Shown here: positions 63,977-64,000 of the stretch, piece by piece
How positions within the stretch are numbered: the first letter of the stretch is position 1
Layout: each line of letters begins with the position of its first letter
From: Phosphitispora fastidiosa
GTDB lineage: Bacteria > Bacillota > Thermincolia > Thermincolales > UBA2595
Assembly: GCF_019008365.1 (NCBI RefSeq)
Contig: NZ_JAHHUL010000017.1
Location: 38,673-102,672, forward strand
Direction of reading: 5' to 3'
Length of the DNA: 64,000 nucleotides
Made by a program: the position numbers and the translations under genes
The notes under the pieces: generated by a model
Told to the model about the DNA's origin: nothing
Seen by the model: only the letters and a program-made list of their open reading frames with translations
The model's database searches: none

Positions 63977-64000
63977 AATACTTTTTTAAGTAAAAAGAAA

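Overview
The window looks like a chromosomal segment of an anaerobic, probably spore-forming Firmicute of the Peptococcaceae/Desulfotomaculum/Thermincola type; the species cannot be fixed from the sequence. Evidence: strong Shine-Dalgarno sequences, a SigH-like sigma factor, paired Spo0A-box-like sites, a UPF0182 relic, corrinoid methyl-transfer operons, and a multiheme cytochrome locus of a kind known from Gram-positive metal reducers.

1-2.3 kb: the end of an AbrB/RelE-type toxin-antitoxin pair, a macrodomain hydrolase, a block of structured intergenic repeats and one unrecognised gene. 2.3-29.7 kb: two tandem, same-direction, diverged copies of a 13-14-gene operon read leftward. In transcription order each has a corrinoid protein, its ATP-dependent reductive activator (RACE), a UroD-type methyltransferase, an MtrH-type methyltransferase, a second UroD-type methyltransferase, an ABC importer (binding protein, permease, ATPase), a CxxxC AhpD/CMD-like protein, a QueG-like 4Fe-4S protein, (copy 1 only) a small cysteine protein, a CobW GTPase, a cytochrome-b-like membrane protein and an HdrD-like iron-sulfur protein. 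Together they would import a methylated compound, move its methyl group to a corrinoid and then to a pterin such as tetrahydrofolate, and keep the cobalt reduced. The substrate is unknown. Both importers use binding proteins whose two lobes appear to be circularly permuted.

30.4-32.3 kb (+ strand): a regulator with three HTH domains, a third corrinoid protein and a second copy of the small cysteine protein. A three-part DNA motif recurs upstream of operon 1, upstream of operon 2 and between operon 2 and the regulator, so the regulator probably controls the whole set. 32.4-35.4 kb: a CoA-disulfide-reductase-like flavoprotein and a decayed UPF0182 gene.

35.6-38.5 kb: an AT-rich island of three tightly packed genes (sce7726-like nuclease, sce7725-like protein, RES-domain NADase-like protein), a candidate defence system. 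38.7-43 kb: an RHS/YD-repeat relic, a palindromic element, and housekeeping-type genes (THUMP RNA methyltransferase, DUF1624 protein, sigma factor). 43.1-63.8 kb: a leftward cytochrome locus with a TPR protein, four NHL beta-propeller proteins, two six-heme cytochromes, a giant 3060-residue cytochrome with 42 CXXCH and 3 CX3CH motifs, ResB/ResC haem-attachment proteins and a B12-binding radical SAM enzyme. It probably builds an extracellular electron conduit. No rRNA, tRNA, CRISPR array or intact insertion sequence was seen.
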